The position numbers were made by a program, and so were the translations under genes. Positions 14,764 to 23,100 of a stretch of 61,046 bases of DNA are shown here, in pieces. The DNA is from a virus: positions 1 through 61,046 of the IMG/VR virus record IMGVR_UViG_3300042988_000595; one strand, 5' to 3'. Each line of letters opens with the position of its first letter. The first letter of the stretch is position 1. A model generated the notes under the pieces. That model was not told the DNA's origin. It made no database searches and was given only the letters and a program-made list of their open reading frames with translations.

Positions 14764-17355
14764 ATGACAGCCTTTGTCGCCAATAACGGTGCGGTCAATT
14801 ACTTTGACGGCTACAGCGGTGGATCAGTCAATGCCACGCTGGATACCTACACGATCTCAGCCGGTTCGACGCTGACCGTTCGCACCGATAGCTACTGCTG
14901 CCCGAACCATTCGACGGCCTTTGGCTCGCTCGATACGGTGACGTTCAGCGGGCAGGGCGGCACGCTTAATTTTGATCCGACTTACGTTCGTGTGATTTCC
15001 TACACGGGCGGCTCTGGTAATTCCCCAGCTTACGGCACGACGATCTCCCAAGGTGGCGTGTCCGGTGTGTTCTTGGGTTGCTGGACAAACTGGCTGTCAG
15101 AGCCGATTGCTGCCGGTGCTGCGATTGGTGCAACGGGCTTTATGAAGATTGGCGGCGTCACGGGCGGAAACTTCGCTGCCGGCGCACTGACGGGTATCAC
15201 GGCAACTTGCTCTGGCGCGGATGTTCAAGGCTGGATGGAAGTTCGCGGCGATACCACGGCAACCATCACGGTGCCGCGTATTGGCAAGGTGACATCCACC
15301 GAAGCATGGTTTGAGATCGGCACAACGAACGGCACACGCGGCCAAGTAATCCCATGCCCGACATGCGCAACCAATGCGGGTGTTTTCCCTGCGGTGTGGA
15401 TTGAAACGGCTGTCGGTTCTGGCGTGTATGAGCCGTATGTCAGCGTAGGCTCTCAGGTTGCTTTGGCAACGACAAGAACGACTGCCGAAATGAAAGTCTT
15501 TTGGCAGACGACGGGCGGCATTCGTATCGGTAACGACGGCACAAACGGCGTTGGTTATTTGCCGGTAACTGGCCTCAAGGTTCGCATTCCCGCTGTCATC
15601 CTGACCAACAGCACGCGGACGGTATCGGGTACCGGCCCTCGCGTTCTACCGAATGCCACGATTGCTACACGGCAAGAAATGATTACCACGGGTGCAGGTT
15701 ACTTCGACCTGCGCGGTTGCGTGATTCAGTGGTACATGAACCTGACCCAGCCGTTCTACGTCAAGTACAAGTCCTGCGCGATCAACGACGCAATGATCTT
15801 GTCGGAAGTGGCATCCCCGCTCGATGTAAGTGACTGTGTGGTTGCTCCGACCCAAGCGCAGATCAACGTGGCATTGCAGGTGGTTTCTTGTTTCGCTGGC
15901 GGCACGATCTCAAATAGCCGGTTCTGGTCGTTCTCCCTCGCTGCGTCTGGCCGGTACGTCACAACGCTGAATTACGTCACTGGCGTCACGTTCTCAGGCA
16001 ACACTTACGGCTCATTTACGCTGCGAGCGAATGCCACGACGGGCGTTCATAACAGCACGCAAGCGGTGAATTGCACATTCACTGACGACAAGTTGATTGG
16101 TGGTCGCGGTCTGTTCATCGGTGCACAAAGCTGCACGTTCAACAATCTGTCTTACTACGACCACACGATCACGACGACCACGACATCGACCAACCCGATG
16201 GCCGGCCTTGAATTCACCACGGGCGGCAATGGGAATACGGTCAATGGCTTCTCGCTACCGCTGCCGAATAATGGACCATACAACGCGCTCGTTACGCTGA
16301 CAGCCTGCTACAACACGCTGGTCAAGAATATCGGCACAAGCACGGTTGCTCCGCTGGCAATGACCAGCACCGTCACTGGTCTGGGCGTCAATGCGACAGG
16401 TAACAACGACGGCATCACCATCAAGCGCATGTTCCTGTCAGGTACGCGCACCGGCCCCTACGTCTTCGTCAATTCGGACACGAACATCCTGATCGAAAAC
16501 TGCATGGGCGACTATGCCGATACGACGGTCATGGCTGGGCTGAATGCCATCGAGAAGAATGTCGGGATCACTTCCGCCACTACGGGACAGGTGTCGGTCT
16601 ATGGATCGCACTGGAAGACGCGCTTTACCTCAACGACGGCTGGTTTCACTGAGATTACTTGCAATGAGCCGACTGCAGCGAGTGCCGCTCAGTGCGCAGC
16701 GACAGGCGGAACGCCGCAGTTCAACTCTTCTGGCTCGGTGCTGCTGACCAAAGCAGGCGACCAAGTAACGTGGGAAATGCCGTTCTTCGCGCTGGGCTAC
16801 ACGGCTTTCACAAACACGAACTGCACGGTCACCGGAACGAACGTCACTTACTCATCTGGTTCATCTTGGGGCAACCACACGCTTGAGTACCAGATCGACA
16901 CCGGCTCGGGCTACAACGGCACATGGCTGGCGCTGAACAACACCAACCTGATCACGCACACGATCACTGCGACGACGGGGTTCAAGCTGAAGATTCGCGC
17001 CACGACGCTTACCGTCAATGCTGGCAACGTCCTGACGAACATTCGCATACCGATGACGACGACTTCGGCGGCGCAGCAGACAAACCTGTATCCGCTGTCT
17101 GTGAATACCGTCATCGTTGATGGACTGGTTACAGGCTCTCGCGTCAAGGCCACAAAGGTTTCAGACGGTACTGTTCTGGCGAATCAAGCAGAAGTCGGCG
17201 GCACGGTGACTTTCACAACGGACTACACAGGTGCGGTAGCCATCGAGGCGCGTAAGGCTAGCGGATCGCCTTACTACATCCCGTGGAATACGCAGATCAC
17301 AACCATTTCAGGTTCAACCGTGTCGGCAACGGCACTTCAGCAATTAGACGAGTAA
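14764..17355 (+). CDS. large beta-rich tail fibre or tailspike protein
   Basis: This 863-residue protein is rich in Thr, Gly, Asn, Ser and Val, with short repeating turns (TATITVPRIG, NGNTVNGFSLP, GVNATGNNDG) that suggest a right-handed beta-helix in the middle (roughly residues 300-620) and an immunoglobulin-like or jelly-roll C-terminus. Such proteins bind or cut surface polysaccharides of the host. No catalytic residues can be picked out by eye. It belongs to a block placed between portal and capsid genes, away from the tail genes at 29-37 kb, which hints at separate acquisition. Confidence 0.65.
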   Translation: MTAFVANNGAVNYFDGYSGGSVNATLDTYTISAGSTLTVRTDSYCCPNHSTAFGSLDTVTFSGQGGTLNFDPTYVRVISYTGGSGNSPAYGTTISQGGVSGVFLGCWTNWLSEPIAAGAAIGATGFMKIGGVTGGNFAAGALTGITATCSGADVQGWMEVRGDTTATITVPRIGKVTSTEAWFEIGTTNGTRGQVIPCPTCATNAGVFPAVWIETAVGSGVYEPYVSVGSQVALATTRTTAEMKVFWQTTGGIRIGNDGTNGVGYLPVTGLKVRIPAVILTNSTRTVSGTGPRVLPNATIATRQEMITTGAGYFDLRGCVIQWYMNLTQPFYVKYKSCAINDAMILSEVASPLDVSDCVVAPTQAQINVALQVVSCFAGGTISNSRFWSFSLAASGRYVTTLNYVTGVTFSGNTYGSFTLRANATTGVHNSTQAVNCTFTDDKLIGGRGLFIGAQSCTFNNLSYYDHTITTTTTSTNPMAGLEFTTGGNGNTVNGFSLPLPNNGPYNALVTLTACYNTLVKNIGTSTVAPLAMTSTVTGLGVNATGNNDGITIKRMFLSGTRTGPYVFVNSDTNILIENCMGDYADTTVMAGLNAIEKNVGITSATTGQVSVYGSHWKTRFTSTTAGFTEITCNEPTAASAAQCAATGGTPQFNSSGSVLLTKAGDQVTWEMPFFALGYTAFTNTNCTVTGTNVTYSSGSSWGNHTLEYQIDTGSGYNGTWLALNNTNLITHTITATTGFKLKIRATTLTVNAGNVLTNIRIPMTTTSAAQQTNLYPLSVNTVIVDGLVTGSRVKATKVSDGTVLANQAEVGGTVTFTTDYTGAVAIEARKASGSPYYIPWNTQITTISGSTVSATALQQLDE

Positions 17356-17365
17356 GGAGCCACAC

Positions 17366-18814
17366 ATGGCGATTGCATCAGACTTTACAATTAGCGCAGG
17401 CGGCAACATCCGCCACGTTTCAGGCACCACCGTCTATACGGTTCTCGACCTGCACCAATGGCTTCAGGACTTGGCTGACGACGGCAGTATCTCTGTCTCA
17501 GGCGATGATGTTTCCATCCTGTCGGCCAACCCGTCTAAGCTGGACGGCCCACGTTCAGCCATCAAGCCGATGCTGCTTAACCTGCTCAACGGGTTCAACA
17601 TCGACGACGACGCAGCTAAGTACATCAACTTCGGCTCGATCCAACAAGACGGCACGAACGTCCTCTACACCGGCCTGAAGTCAATCGGTTCTCCGCTGGT
17701 TGCTGGCTCTCCAATGTACGTCGTGCAAAACAACGCCAAGCTGACAAGCTACTGGCCTGCCGGTCACATTCAGATCATGGTCAAGTGTAAGACCGCTGGC
17801 GCACTGATCGACAACGGCGACGTTCGTGTTTATTCTCGCAAGTACGGCCAGACTTACGGCGACTTCGCGGCAAACCTTGTGGCCGGTGGTGAGCAGCCAG
17901 CCGCTATCTCGACTGCCGTGACCGACTGGACTCCGCTGAATCTGGCGTCCGCGCTGGCGCTGAATACGAAGGTTGCAATCACCACGGGTTCGCACTTCAA
18001 GGACACGGGCGACGGTAACGGCAGCAAGGAATACAAAGGTACGATCACCCTGTCTGGCGGATGCACGATTGCCGAAGCTGCTCAGTATTGCCAAGCGATC
18101 TGCGACGAGTCTTCAACGACTACGGTTGATGGTGTTCTTGGCTGGAAATTCCGCTCACTTGGCGACGGTGCGTATGGCTACACCCCGAACGGTGCTGCTC
18201 CTTTTGGTACGGTGGCCGGTGGTAAGTGGTTCGTTGCGCAGGGTTGGTATATCGCTGGCGCACTGGCTGGCGATCTTCAGAAGTACCAGATGGTTTCCCA
18301 TGACGGCACCACGATCACCAACCCAGTGGTTGCGGGTATCACCATCGGCGGCTTGACGGTCGGTGCGCGTGTTCTTGTTGGTCGCAGTGCAGCGACGGCC
18401 TCTGGCTTCCTCGATAACGAGTACACGCTGAACGGCGCGACGACTTCGGGCGGCAACACCTGCGTTGTCAATGAGGCGATCAAGGCCGACACCCCGCCGA
18501 CAGGTTATCTGCGTGTCAATGGCGTGCCGTACAGCTACACCTCAGTCAATGCAGGTACAAAGACCTTCACCATCAGCGGCACTTGGGGCCAAGTTCACGC
18601 CAACGCTTCGCCTGCATGGGTTCCGTTCATCGACAAGGTTGCGGCAAGTACCAGCGAATCCAGCACGAACTACACCTACGCATCTGACTTTACGGCGCGT
18701 CTGAAGGTTCGCAAAGGCACAGCCGGCTCTTCGCTTCAGCCGTTTGAAACCACATTCACTGCGAGTTCCAGTGCAACCAACGGAACGAACAGTATAGCCA
18801 CGCCGGATGAATGA
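17366..18814 (+). CDS. virion surface or fibre protein
   Basis: This 482-residue protein begins MAIASDFTISAGGNIRHVSG and is predicted beta-rich with Gly/Thr/Ala turns. A helical insert lies around residues 25-60 (VLDLHQWLQDLADDG). It looks like a phage structural protein that sits beside a fibre, but I cannot name the family. A GGAG ribosome site precedes the start. The end of the gene forms the left arm of a hairpin that covers the start of the downstream homing endonuclease gene. Confidence 0.6.
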   Translation: MAIASDFTISAGGNIRHVSGTTVYTVLDLHQWLQDLADDGSISVSGDDVSILSANPSKLDGPRSAIKPMLLNLLNGFNIDDDAAKYINFGSIQQDGTNVLYTGLKSIGSPLVAGSPMYVVQNNAKLTSYWPAGHIQIMVKCKTAGALIDNGDVRVYSRKYGQTYGDFAANLVAGGEQPAAISTAVTDWTPLNLASALALNTKVAITTGSHFKDTGDGNGSKEYKGTITLSGGCTIAEAAQYCQAICDESSTTTVDGVLGWKFRSLGDGAYGYTPNGAAPFGTVAGGKWFVAQGWYIAGALAGDLQKYQMVSHDGTTITNPVVAGITIGGLTVGARVLVGRSAATASGFLDNEYTLNGATTSGGNTCVVNEAIKADTPPTGYLRVNGVPYSYTSVNAGTKTFTISGTWGQVHANASPAWVPFIDKVAASTSESSTNYTYASDFTARLKVRKGTAGSSLQPFETTFTASSSATNGTNSIATPDE

Positions 18815-18846
18815 CATTAGAATATGTCCATGCTTAGCTCATCCGG
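18803..18846 (+). promoter_or_regulatory. nested hairpin over a homing endonuclease start codon
   Basis: CCGGATGA (18803-18810) pairs with TCATCCGG (18839-18846). Inside, GACAT (18813-18817) pairs with ATGTC (18824-18828), and the ATG of the GIY-YIG gene is part of that inner stem. In mRNA read through from upstream the start codon would be buried. Confidence 0.6.
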
Positions 18847-19567
18847 TATCTATGTGATAACAAATCTAGTGAACGGTAAGCGCTATTACGGTAGCGCTGC
18901 CAAGTTCAGCACTAGGTTTTCTGTTCACAAGTATTACTTAAACAAAGGGACTAGCCGATCTACTAAGCTGCAAAACGCTTGGAATAAATACGGTGAGTCA
19001 TCGTTTGAATTCACTCCAATGTTTGTATGCGCCAAGAGCGACTTGCTTATGTATGAGCAGCGTGTTCTCGATGCGTTTGATGCAGTTAATACTGGGTACA
19101 ACATATGCTCAACGGCTGGTAGTGCGCTTGGAGTTAAGCGTCGTCCTGAGTCGATTGCAAAAACGCGAGCTGCACACATAGGTAGGAAGTACCCTGAAGA
19201 TGTACGCAAGAGAATGGGTGCTGCTAATCTTGGGAAGAAACTGTCTGAAGATCATGTCGCAAAAGTTGTTGCGCGAACGAAGGGCTTGAAACGTGATGAT
19301 GAGTTTCGTCGCAAGCTATCAGAGCGCAGCAAAGGTAAGCGGCACTCTGATGAAACAAAGGAAAAGCAGCGTCAAGCGGCGTTAAACAGAGACTCAGCTA
19401 GAGGCGAAAAAAATGTGAACGCAAAAATGAATCCTGATCGCGTAAGACACATTCGTGATTTGCATTCAAAAGGAGTCGCATTGACAGAAATCGGTCGAGA
19501 GGTCGGTCTACATCCGTCAACGGTTGCTGATATTGCATACCGCAAAACTTGGAGGCATGTGGTATGA
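18824..19567 (+). CDS. GIY-YIG homing endonuclease with NUMOD motifs
   Basis: This 247-residue protein has the N-terminal GIY-YIG nuclease motif SGIYVITNLVNGKRYYGSA (residues about 7-25), helical linkers with NUMOD3-like repeats (RPESIAKTRAAHIGRKYPED, RKLSERSKGKRHSDETKEKQ) and a C-terminal helix-turn-helix (GVALTEIGREVGLHPSTVAD) for DNA recognition. It is a free-standing mobile gene that cuts phage DNA lacking it. It sits between two fibre-region genes without disrupting them, and the following gene overlaps its stop. Its start lies in a hairpin, which should limit early translation. Confidence 0.92.
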   Translation: MSMLSSSGIYVITNLVNGKRYYGSAAKFSTRFSVHKYYLNKGTSRSTKLQNAWNKYGESSFEFTPMFVCAKSDLLMYEQRVLDAFDAVNTGYNICSTAGSALGVKRRPESIAKTRAAHIGRKYPEDVRKRMGAANLGKKLSEDHVAKVVARTKGLKRDDEFRRKLSERSKGKRHSDETKEKQRQAALNRDSARGEKNVNAKMNPDRVRHIRDLHSKGVALTEIGREVGLHPSTVADIAYRKTWRHVV

Positions 19568-20058
19568 CCATCTCAATCGACTGGCAAAATAAGCTAGTCC
19601 TCTCCACGGCCAGCATCACCGACATCGTTGCCCACCACGACACCCTACGGGAGTTTGAGGACGACGCTGTTGGGATGCTGTACCCGCCGATCATCTCCTA
19701 CAAGGTGCTTGATCTCGGCGGCGGGGCGTTCTTTTACGGTTTGGACTACATCAATGGATACCAACTGAAGTTCCCGAATCCGGGCAACTACACGGTCATC
19801 GGCAACATTGGTGCGACGATTGTTCCTGTAGATGGCGTGTTTGTTGACAGAACAAAGTCCGCTGCGTTTGCTACGGTTGCCGGTTCTGGCGGTTCTACCG
19901 GACCAACAGCAGAAGAGATTGCCGCTGCCATCCTAGCCGCTGCACAGATCACGCCTATTCATGCTAATGTGCAGAAAATGAACTCTTACGGTGTAATTGG
20001 TACGGGCCAGGCTGGTGATGACTGGAGGGCTGAGGGTGTTCCTCCGAACGTCATTTAG
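19564..20058 (+). CDS. virion-associated protein, 164 aa
   Basis: I use the ATG that overlaps the stop of the homing endonuclease; it begins MTISIDWQNKLVLSTASIT. The protein has a beta-rich N-terminal domain (FEDDAVGMLYPPIISYKVLD, FYGLDYINGYQL), a Gly/Ser linker and a helical segment EEIAAAILAAAQITP near the end. This layout is seen in phage structural proteins next to fibres. Because it abuts the endonuclease, it was probably directly downstream of the fibre-like genes before the homing gene arrived. Function unknown. Confidence 0.65.
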   Translation: MTISIDWQNKLVLSTASITDIVAHHDTLREFEDDAVGMLYPPIISYKVLDLGGGAFFYGLDYINGYQLKFPNPGNYTVIGNIGATIVPVDGVFVDRTKSAAFATVAGSGGSTGPTAEEIAAAILAAAQITPIHANVQKMNSYGVIGTGQAGDDWRAEGVPPNVI

Positions 20059-20488
20059 TCCGATATCATTTAGCGCCATCTCTTTCAACGGAGCATCTAC
20101 GCAGCCGGAGAAGCAAGACGGCCGTTCTGGCTACTGGCGCTTGTTCTTCCAGCAGTTACAGGAAGAGGCTGACAAGCCTAAGACCACTGAGCCGACCGAG
20201 GTTGTGACAGAAGTTGTTGCTGTCAAAACTAAGACTGCAGCTAAGCCTGTCAAGGCTAAAAAACCAGTTAAGGTTATACCGGAAGAGGTGGAGGTTGTAC
20301 CACCATTCCGACCGCTACCGATGTATGAGCGTAAGGTTGACGAGCCGACATACCTTCAAGAGATGTGGAATATCACCGCAGAACTGCGGATAATGATAAA
20401 GTCTTTGTCGGTAATCAATGATGAATTTGATATTAAGCGTCAACAGCAAGACGAAGATGATGTAGAATTATTGTTATTAATCTCATAA
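20036..20488 (+). CDS. virion-associated protein with Lys/Pro/Val-rich middle
   Basis: I choose the GTG at 20036 because GGAGG stands 7 bases before it; an ATG at 20018 is an alternative. The product (about 150 residues) opens with FLRTSFSPISFSAISFNG, a pattern I have seen at the start of small phage structural proteins. A low-complexity stretch (EVVTEVVAVKTKTAAKPVKA) and a helical acidic C-terminus follow. The first 23 bases overlap the upstream gene. The low-complexity middle is likely disordered. Function unknown. Confidence 0.55.
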   Translation: MFLRTSFSPISFSAISFNGASTQPEKQDGRSGYWRLFFQQLQEEADKPKTTEPTEVVTEVVAVKTKTAAKPVKAKKPVKVIPEEVEVVPPFRPLPMYERKVDEPTYLQEMWNITAELRIMIKSLSVINDEFDIKRQQQDEDDVELLLLIS

Positions 20489-20499
20489 ACAGGTGATGT

Positions 20500-20679
20500 A
20501 TGGGCAAACTGGCACAACAACTTGGTGGCCAAAGTCAAGTTAAGGTATTCGCCAAAGGCGGATTGGTGGAGAAGAATGAGCCGAAGCGCGAAGAGCGTCG
20601 TGAAGCCAAGCTGTCTCCGAAGGCTCGTGCCAAGGTGGAACGGGTGGAAAAACACAAATGTGGCGGAAAGGTTAAGTAA
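20500..20679 (+). CDS. small basic protein with a GGLV motif, 59 aa
   Basis: The short frame translates as MGKLAQQLGGQSQVKVFAKG, then GLVEKNEPKREERREAK and a lysine-rich end KHKCGGKVK. The FAKGGLV segment matches FAEGGLV at the end of the PcfJ-like protein. The high Lys/Arg content suggests binding to DNA or to acidic structural proteins. An AGGTG ribosome site precedes the start. It opens a run of three short genes before the GroES-like gene. Confidence 0.65.
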   Translation: MGKLAQQLGGQSQVKVFAKGGLVEKNEPKREERREAKLSPKARAKVERVEKHKCGGKVK

Positions 20680-20681
20680 GC

Positions 20682-20867
20682 ATGGCACAACTCAAAGTAA
20701 CGTGGAATGACGGTTCTAAAGAGGAACTGATCGAATCGATCGATATGTCGGCCGACGAGTACAAGACGATGCGTTTTGGTACGCCAGCATCTGAAGTGAC
20801 GGTTGTTGAAGTCGTCACCAAGAAATCTTCCAAGAAGGCTGCTGCGGAAGAACCTGCTGCTGAATGA
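20682..20867 (+). CDS. small acidic protein, 61 aa
   Basis: The protein begins MAQLKVTWNDGSKEELIESI, has a small beta/alpha N-terminal part and ends in a Lys/Ala/Glu-rich tail. It starts three bases after the previous stop and its own stop overlaps the next start (ATGA). Similar short proteins accompany head genes in other podoviruses; no defined function. Confidence 0.65.
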   Translation: MAQLKVTWNDGSKEELIESIDMSADEYKTMRFGTPASEVTVVEVVTKKSSKKAAAEEPAAE

Positions 20868-21040
20868 TTGCTCAAGTAATCAAACTCATTAAGGATGAAC
20901 AGCGCCGAGTTGCTGACGCTTCGGTGGCCTATCGACCACTATCGCACGATGAATATATCGAGCAGGTTGGTAAGTACCGTGGTCTGCAGGAAGCGCTGGA
21001 CATCATTGATGAAGTCCTCAAAGGAAACGAAGAGGATTAA
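20864..21040 (+). CDS. small helical protein, 58 aa
   Basis: The frame translates as MIAQVIKLIKDEQRRVADAS and ends IIDEVLKGNEED. It is almost entirely helical and charged, like small phage proteins that bridge or chaperone virion parts. It overlaps the upstream stop by ATGA and ends eight bases before the structured RNA element at 21048-21103. Confidence 0.65.
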   Translation: MIAQVIKLIKDEQRRVADASVAYRPLSHDEYIEQVGKYRGLQEALDIIDEVLKGNEED

Positions 21041-21047
21041 GATTTAG

Positions 21048-21103
21048 CCGTCCCACTCTCCGACGGGGGAGGAAGTTTGCCTCAGACTTCACGGGACGGT
21101 TTT
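21048..21103 (+). ncRNA. three-way-junction RNA element, terminator-like
   Basis: CCGTCCC (21048-21054) pairs with GGGACGG (21093-21099), followed by TTTT. Inside the closing stem are two hairpins: CTCTCC with GGGGAG around a GACG loop, and GAAGT with ACTTC around a nine-base loop. The three helices fill nearly the whole element. It lies between the 58-residue gene and the GroES-like gene, so it could be a terminator or attenuator, a processed small RNA or a protein-binding leader. Confidence 0.6.
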
Positions 21104-21128
21104 CCAGAGGCTACATTAGGAGAATCGT

Positions 21129-21536
21129 ATGATTCCTGCTTCAACGCTACAGGATGCATTTCCTGAAGTGTCCCCAGGTGTGTACCCCATGGGTGCTCGC
21201 GTTCTCGTTCAGTTACGCACTGTTCGAGAGAAGACTGCCAGCGGTATCGTGCTAGTCGAAGACACCAAGGTCTTCAATAAATCCACCACGCAGATGGCCA
21301 AAGTTGTTTGGCTGGGTCCGATCGCCTATCGCAATCGCGATAACGGTAATCAGTGGCCAGAGGGTGTGTGGTGCCGCCCAGGTGAGTACGTTCGTATCCC
21401 TAAGTTTGGCGGGGACCGTTTCGAGCGGAAAATCCCAGGGACCGAAGATACCGCTGTATTTTGTATTTTCTCAGACCACGAGATCATCGCTAAGGTTGAC
21501 CCTGACGCGTATGAAGAACTCGATGAAATTCTTTAA
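21129..21536 (+). CDS. GroES-like co-chaperonin
   Basis: This 135-residue protein matches the Cpn10/GroES pattern: GARVLVQLRTVREKTASGIV at residues about 22-41 (strand, mobile-loop region with the T-x-S-G-I-V motif), then a barrel with PGEYVRIPKFGG and a C-terminal strand with FSDHEIIAKV. Phage co-chaperonins such as T4 gp31 work with host GroEL to fold the major capsid protein. Its position directly before scaffold and capsid genes supports that job. AGGAGAA is a good ribosome site, and a structured RNA element lies 25 bases upstream. Confidence 0.88.
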   Translation: MIPASTLQDAFPEVSPGVYPMGARVLVQLRTVREKTASGIVLVEDTKVFNKSTTQMAKVVWLGPIAYRNRDNGNQWPEGVWCRPGEYVRIPKFGGDRFERKIPGTEDTAVFCIFSDHEIIAKVDPDAYEELDEIL

Positions 21537-21547
21537 GGAGAGCAACG

Positions 21548-22519
21548 ATGGCAGAACAAGACATTGAAGTCGATTTGGAGTCCGGCGAAGAGATTAAATC
21601 TCAAGCACCCGAGGCGGATCACGAGGACGCCGAAGATCACGGGTCCGAGCAAGATTACCAAGAGGGTGATACTTCTGATGAAGACGAGCGTGCCGCAAAG
21701 TCTTCCGATGACTCCGAACTCGATGATGCTGAAGATGACAATGAACGTGAAGCAATTCGCGAACGTCGTCGTAAAGATCGCATCCGCAAGAAGCAGGCTC
21801 AGAAAGAGCGCGAAGACACCATGCGCCGAGAGTTGGCTGCACGGGACTCCGTCATCAATGAGCTCCGCGCCAAGATGGATGCGATTGAGCGCCGTAACTC
21901 CGGTTCAGAAGTAGCCCAGCTGGAGAACGCCAAGAAGCAGACCGCCCAAGCCTACGCACATTTCAAGGATCAAATCCGTATTGCCACCGAAGCTGGTAAC
22001 GGTATGGCTGTCGCCGATGCGACCGAAAAAATGATGCAGGCTCAGCGGAAGTTTGACGAGCTCACCTCTTATGAGAAGGCGATCAAGCAGCGTCAGGCTC
22101 AACCGCAACCGCTCGACCCTCGTCTGGTCAACCATGCACAACAGTGGATGGAGCGCAATAAGTGGTATGACCCGTCAGGTAAGGACGAAGATTCCCACAT
22201 TACGTTGACCATGGACCAGCGTCTTGCTCAAGAGGGTTGGGACCCGACGACGCCTGAATATTGGGAAGAATTGCAAAACCGTGTTAAAAAATACTTGCCA
22301 CATCGTGTAGTTAGTGGTAATGTCAAAAGTACCAAACCGAAGTCTGTTGTATCGGGGTCTGGGCGCGAGTCTGGGTCAGGTGCTAGTAGTACGGCGTCTT
22401 ACAAACTTTCATCCGAACGAGTGCAAGCTCTCAAAGATGCAGGAATCTGGGATGACCCGAAACAACGTGCCGACGCAGTTAAGCGTTTCCGCGATTACGA
22501 TAAACAAAACCAAGGTTAA
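21548..22519 (+). CDS. capsid scaffolding protein, putative
   Basis: This 323-residue protein has a very acidic N-terminus (residues 1-75, rich in Asp, Glu and Ser), a long basic coiled coil (about 75-180, RRRKDRIRKKQAQKEREDTM and onward), a globular QQWMERNKWYDPSGKDEDSH segment and a Ser/Gly-rich linker before a helical C-terminus (SERVQALKDAGIWDDPKQRA). Acidic head, coiled-coil middle and small basic C-terminal capsid-binding helix are typical of scaffolds, as is its place two genes before the decoration and capsid proteins. It should direct procapsid assembly and leave before or during packaging. Confidence 0.8.
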   Translation: MAEQDIEVDLESGEEIKSQAPEADHEDAEDHGSEQDYQEGDTSDEDERAAKSSDDSELDDAEDDNEREAIRERRRKDRIRKKQAQKEREDTMRRELAARDSVINELRAKMDAIERRNSGSEVAQLENAKKQTAQAYAHFKDQIRIATEAGNGMAVADATEKMMQAQRKFDELTSYEKAIKQRQAQPQPLDPRLVNHAQQWMERNKWYDPSGKDEDSHITLTMDQRLAQEGWDPTTPEYWEELQNRVKKYLPHRVVSGNVKSTKPKSVVSGSGRESGSGASSTASYKLSSERVQALKDAGIWDDPKQRADAVKRFRDYDKQNQG

Positions 22520-22534
22520 TAGGAGCGATCTGTT

Positions 22535-23089
22535 ATGAGTGAAGGTAAATTTTCCGGTGCTGATGAGCGACTGAAGAAGTCTGCTGGTGCACAATCCCGC
22601 GAAGATCGCGCAACGGCTGACGCCGATCGTAAACTTAAAGATGGTACCTCTCTGACGATTGAAGAGCGCCGCCGCATGATGCGCTCTGAGTGGAATCAAG
22701 AAGTACTGCCTACACCTCCTGCTACCCCAGGCTGGCACTATTGCTGGCTCTCTACGACTAGCAGCGCTGACCCAATTTACAAGCGCGTGCAGAAGGGTTA
22801 TGAACCCGTTAAAGTCTCCGAGATTCCAGGTTTTGCTCAGTACAGTGTGACGCAAGGGGAATTTGAAGGTTGCATCGCTTGCAACGAAATGGTGCTTTTC
22901 AAGCTGCCGGAAGAACTGTATCAGGACTATATGTCGTACCTGCATCACGAGCTGCCGAATGATGAAGAGACCATGTTGAAGGCAAATGCAGCTGTTCAAG
23001 GACAAGACAGCGATGGGCGCGAGCTGGGTCAGACTGAAGGTTTCGACAGTTTGGCACGCAAGACCCGTCAACCACATTTCGCTTCATAA
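22535..23089 (+). CDS. head-region structural protein, 184 aa
   Basis: The protein begins MSEGKFSGADERLKKSAGAQ. Residues 40-50 are an arginine-rich helix (IEERRRMMRSEW), then PTPPATPGWHYCWLST, a compact domain around GYEPVKVSEIP and FEGCIACNEMVLFKLPEELY, and a polar C-terminus. It resembles conserved proteins next to the scaffold in SU10-like phages, but I know of no defined activity. Its AGGAGCG ribosome site and 15-base spacing place it in the head operon. Confidence 0.65.
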   Translation: MSEGKFSGADERLKKSAGAQSREDRATADADRKLKDGTSLTIEERRRMMRSEWNQEVLPTPPATPGWHYCWLSTTSSADPIYKRVQKGYEPVKVSEIPGFAQYSVTQGEFEGCIACNEMVLFKLPEELYQDYMSYLHHELPNDEETMLKANAAVQGQDSDGRELGQTEGFDSLARKTRQPHFAS

Positions 23090-23100
23090 GGAATTAACAA

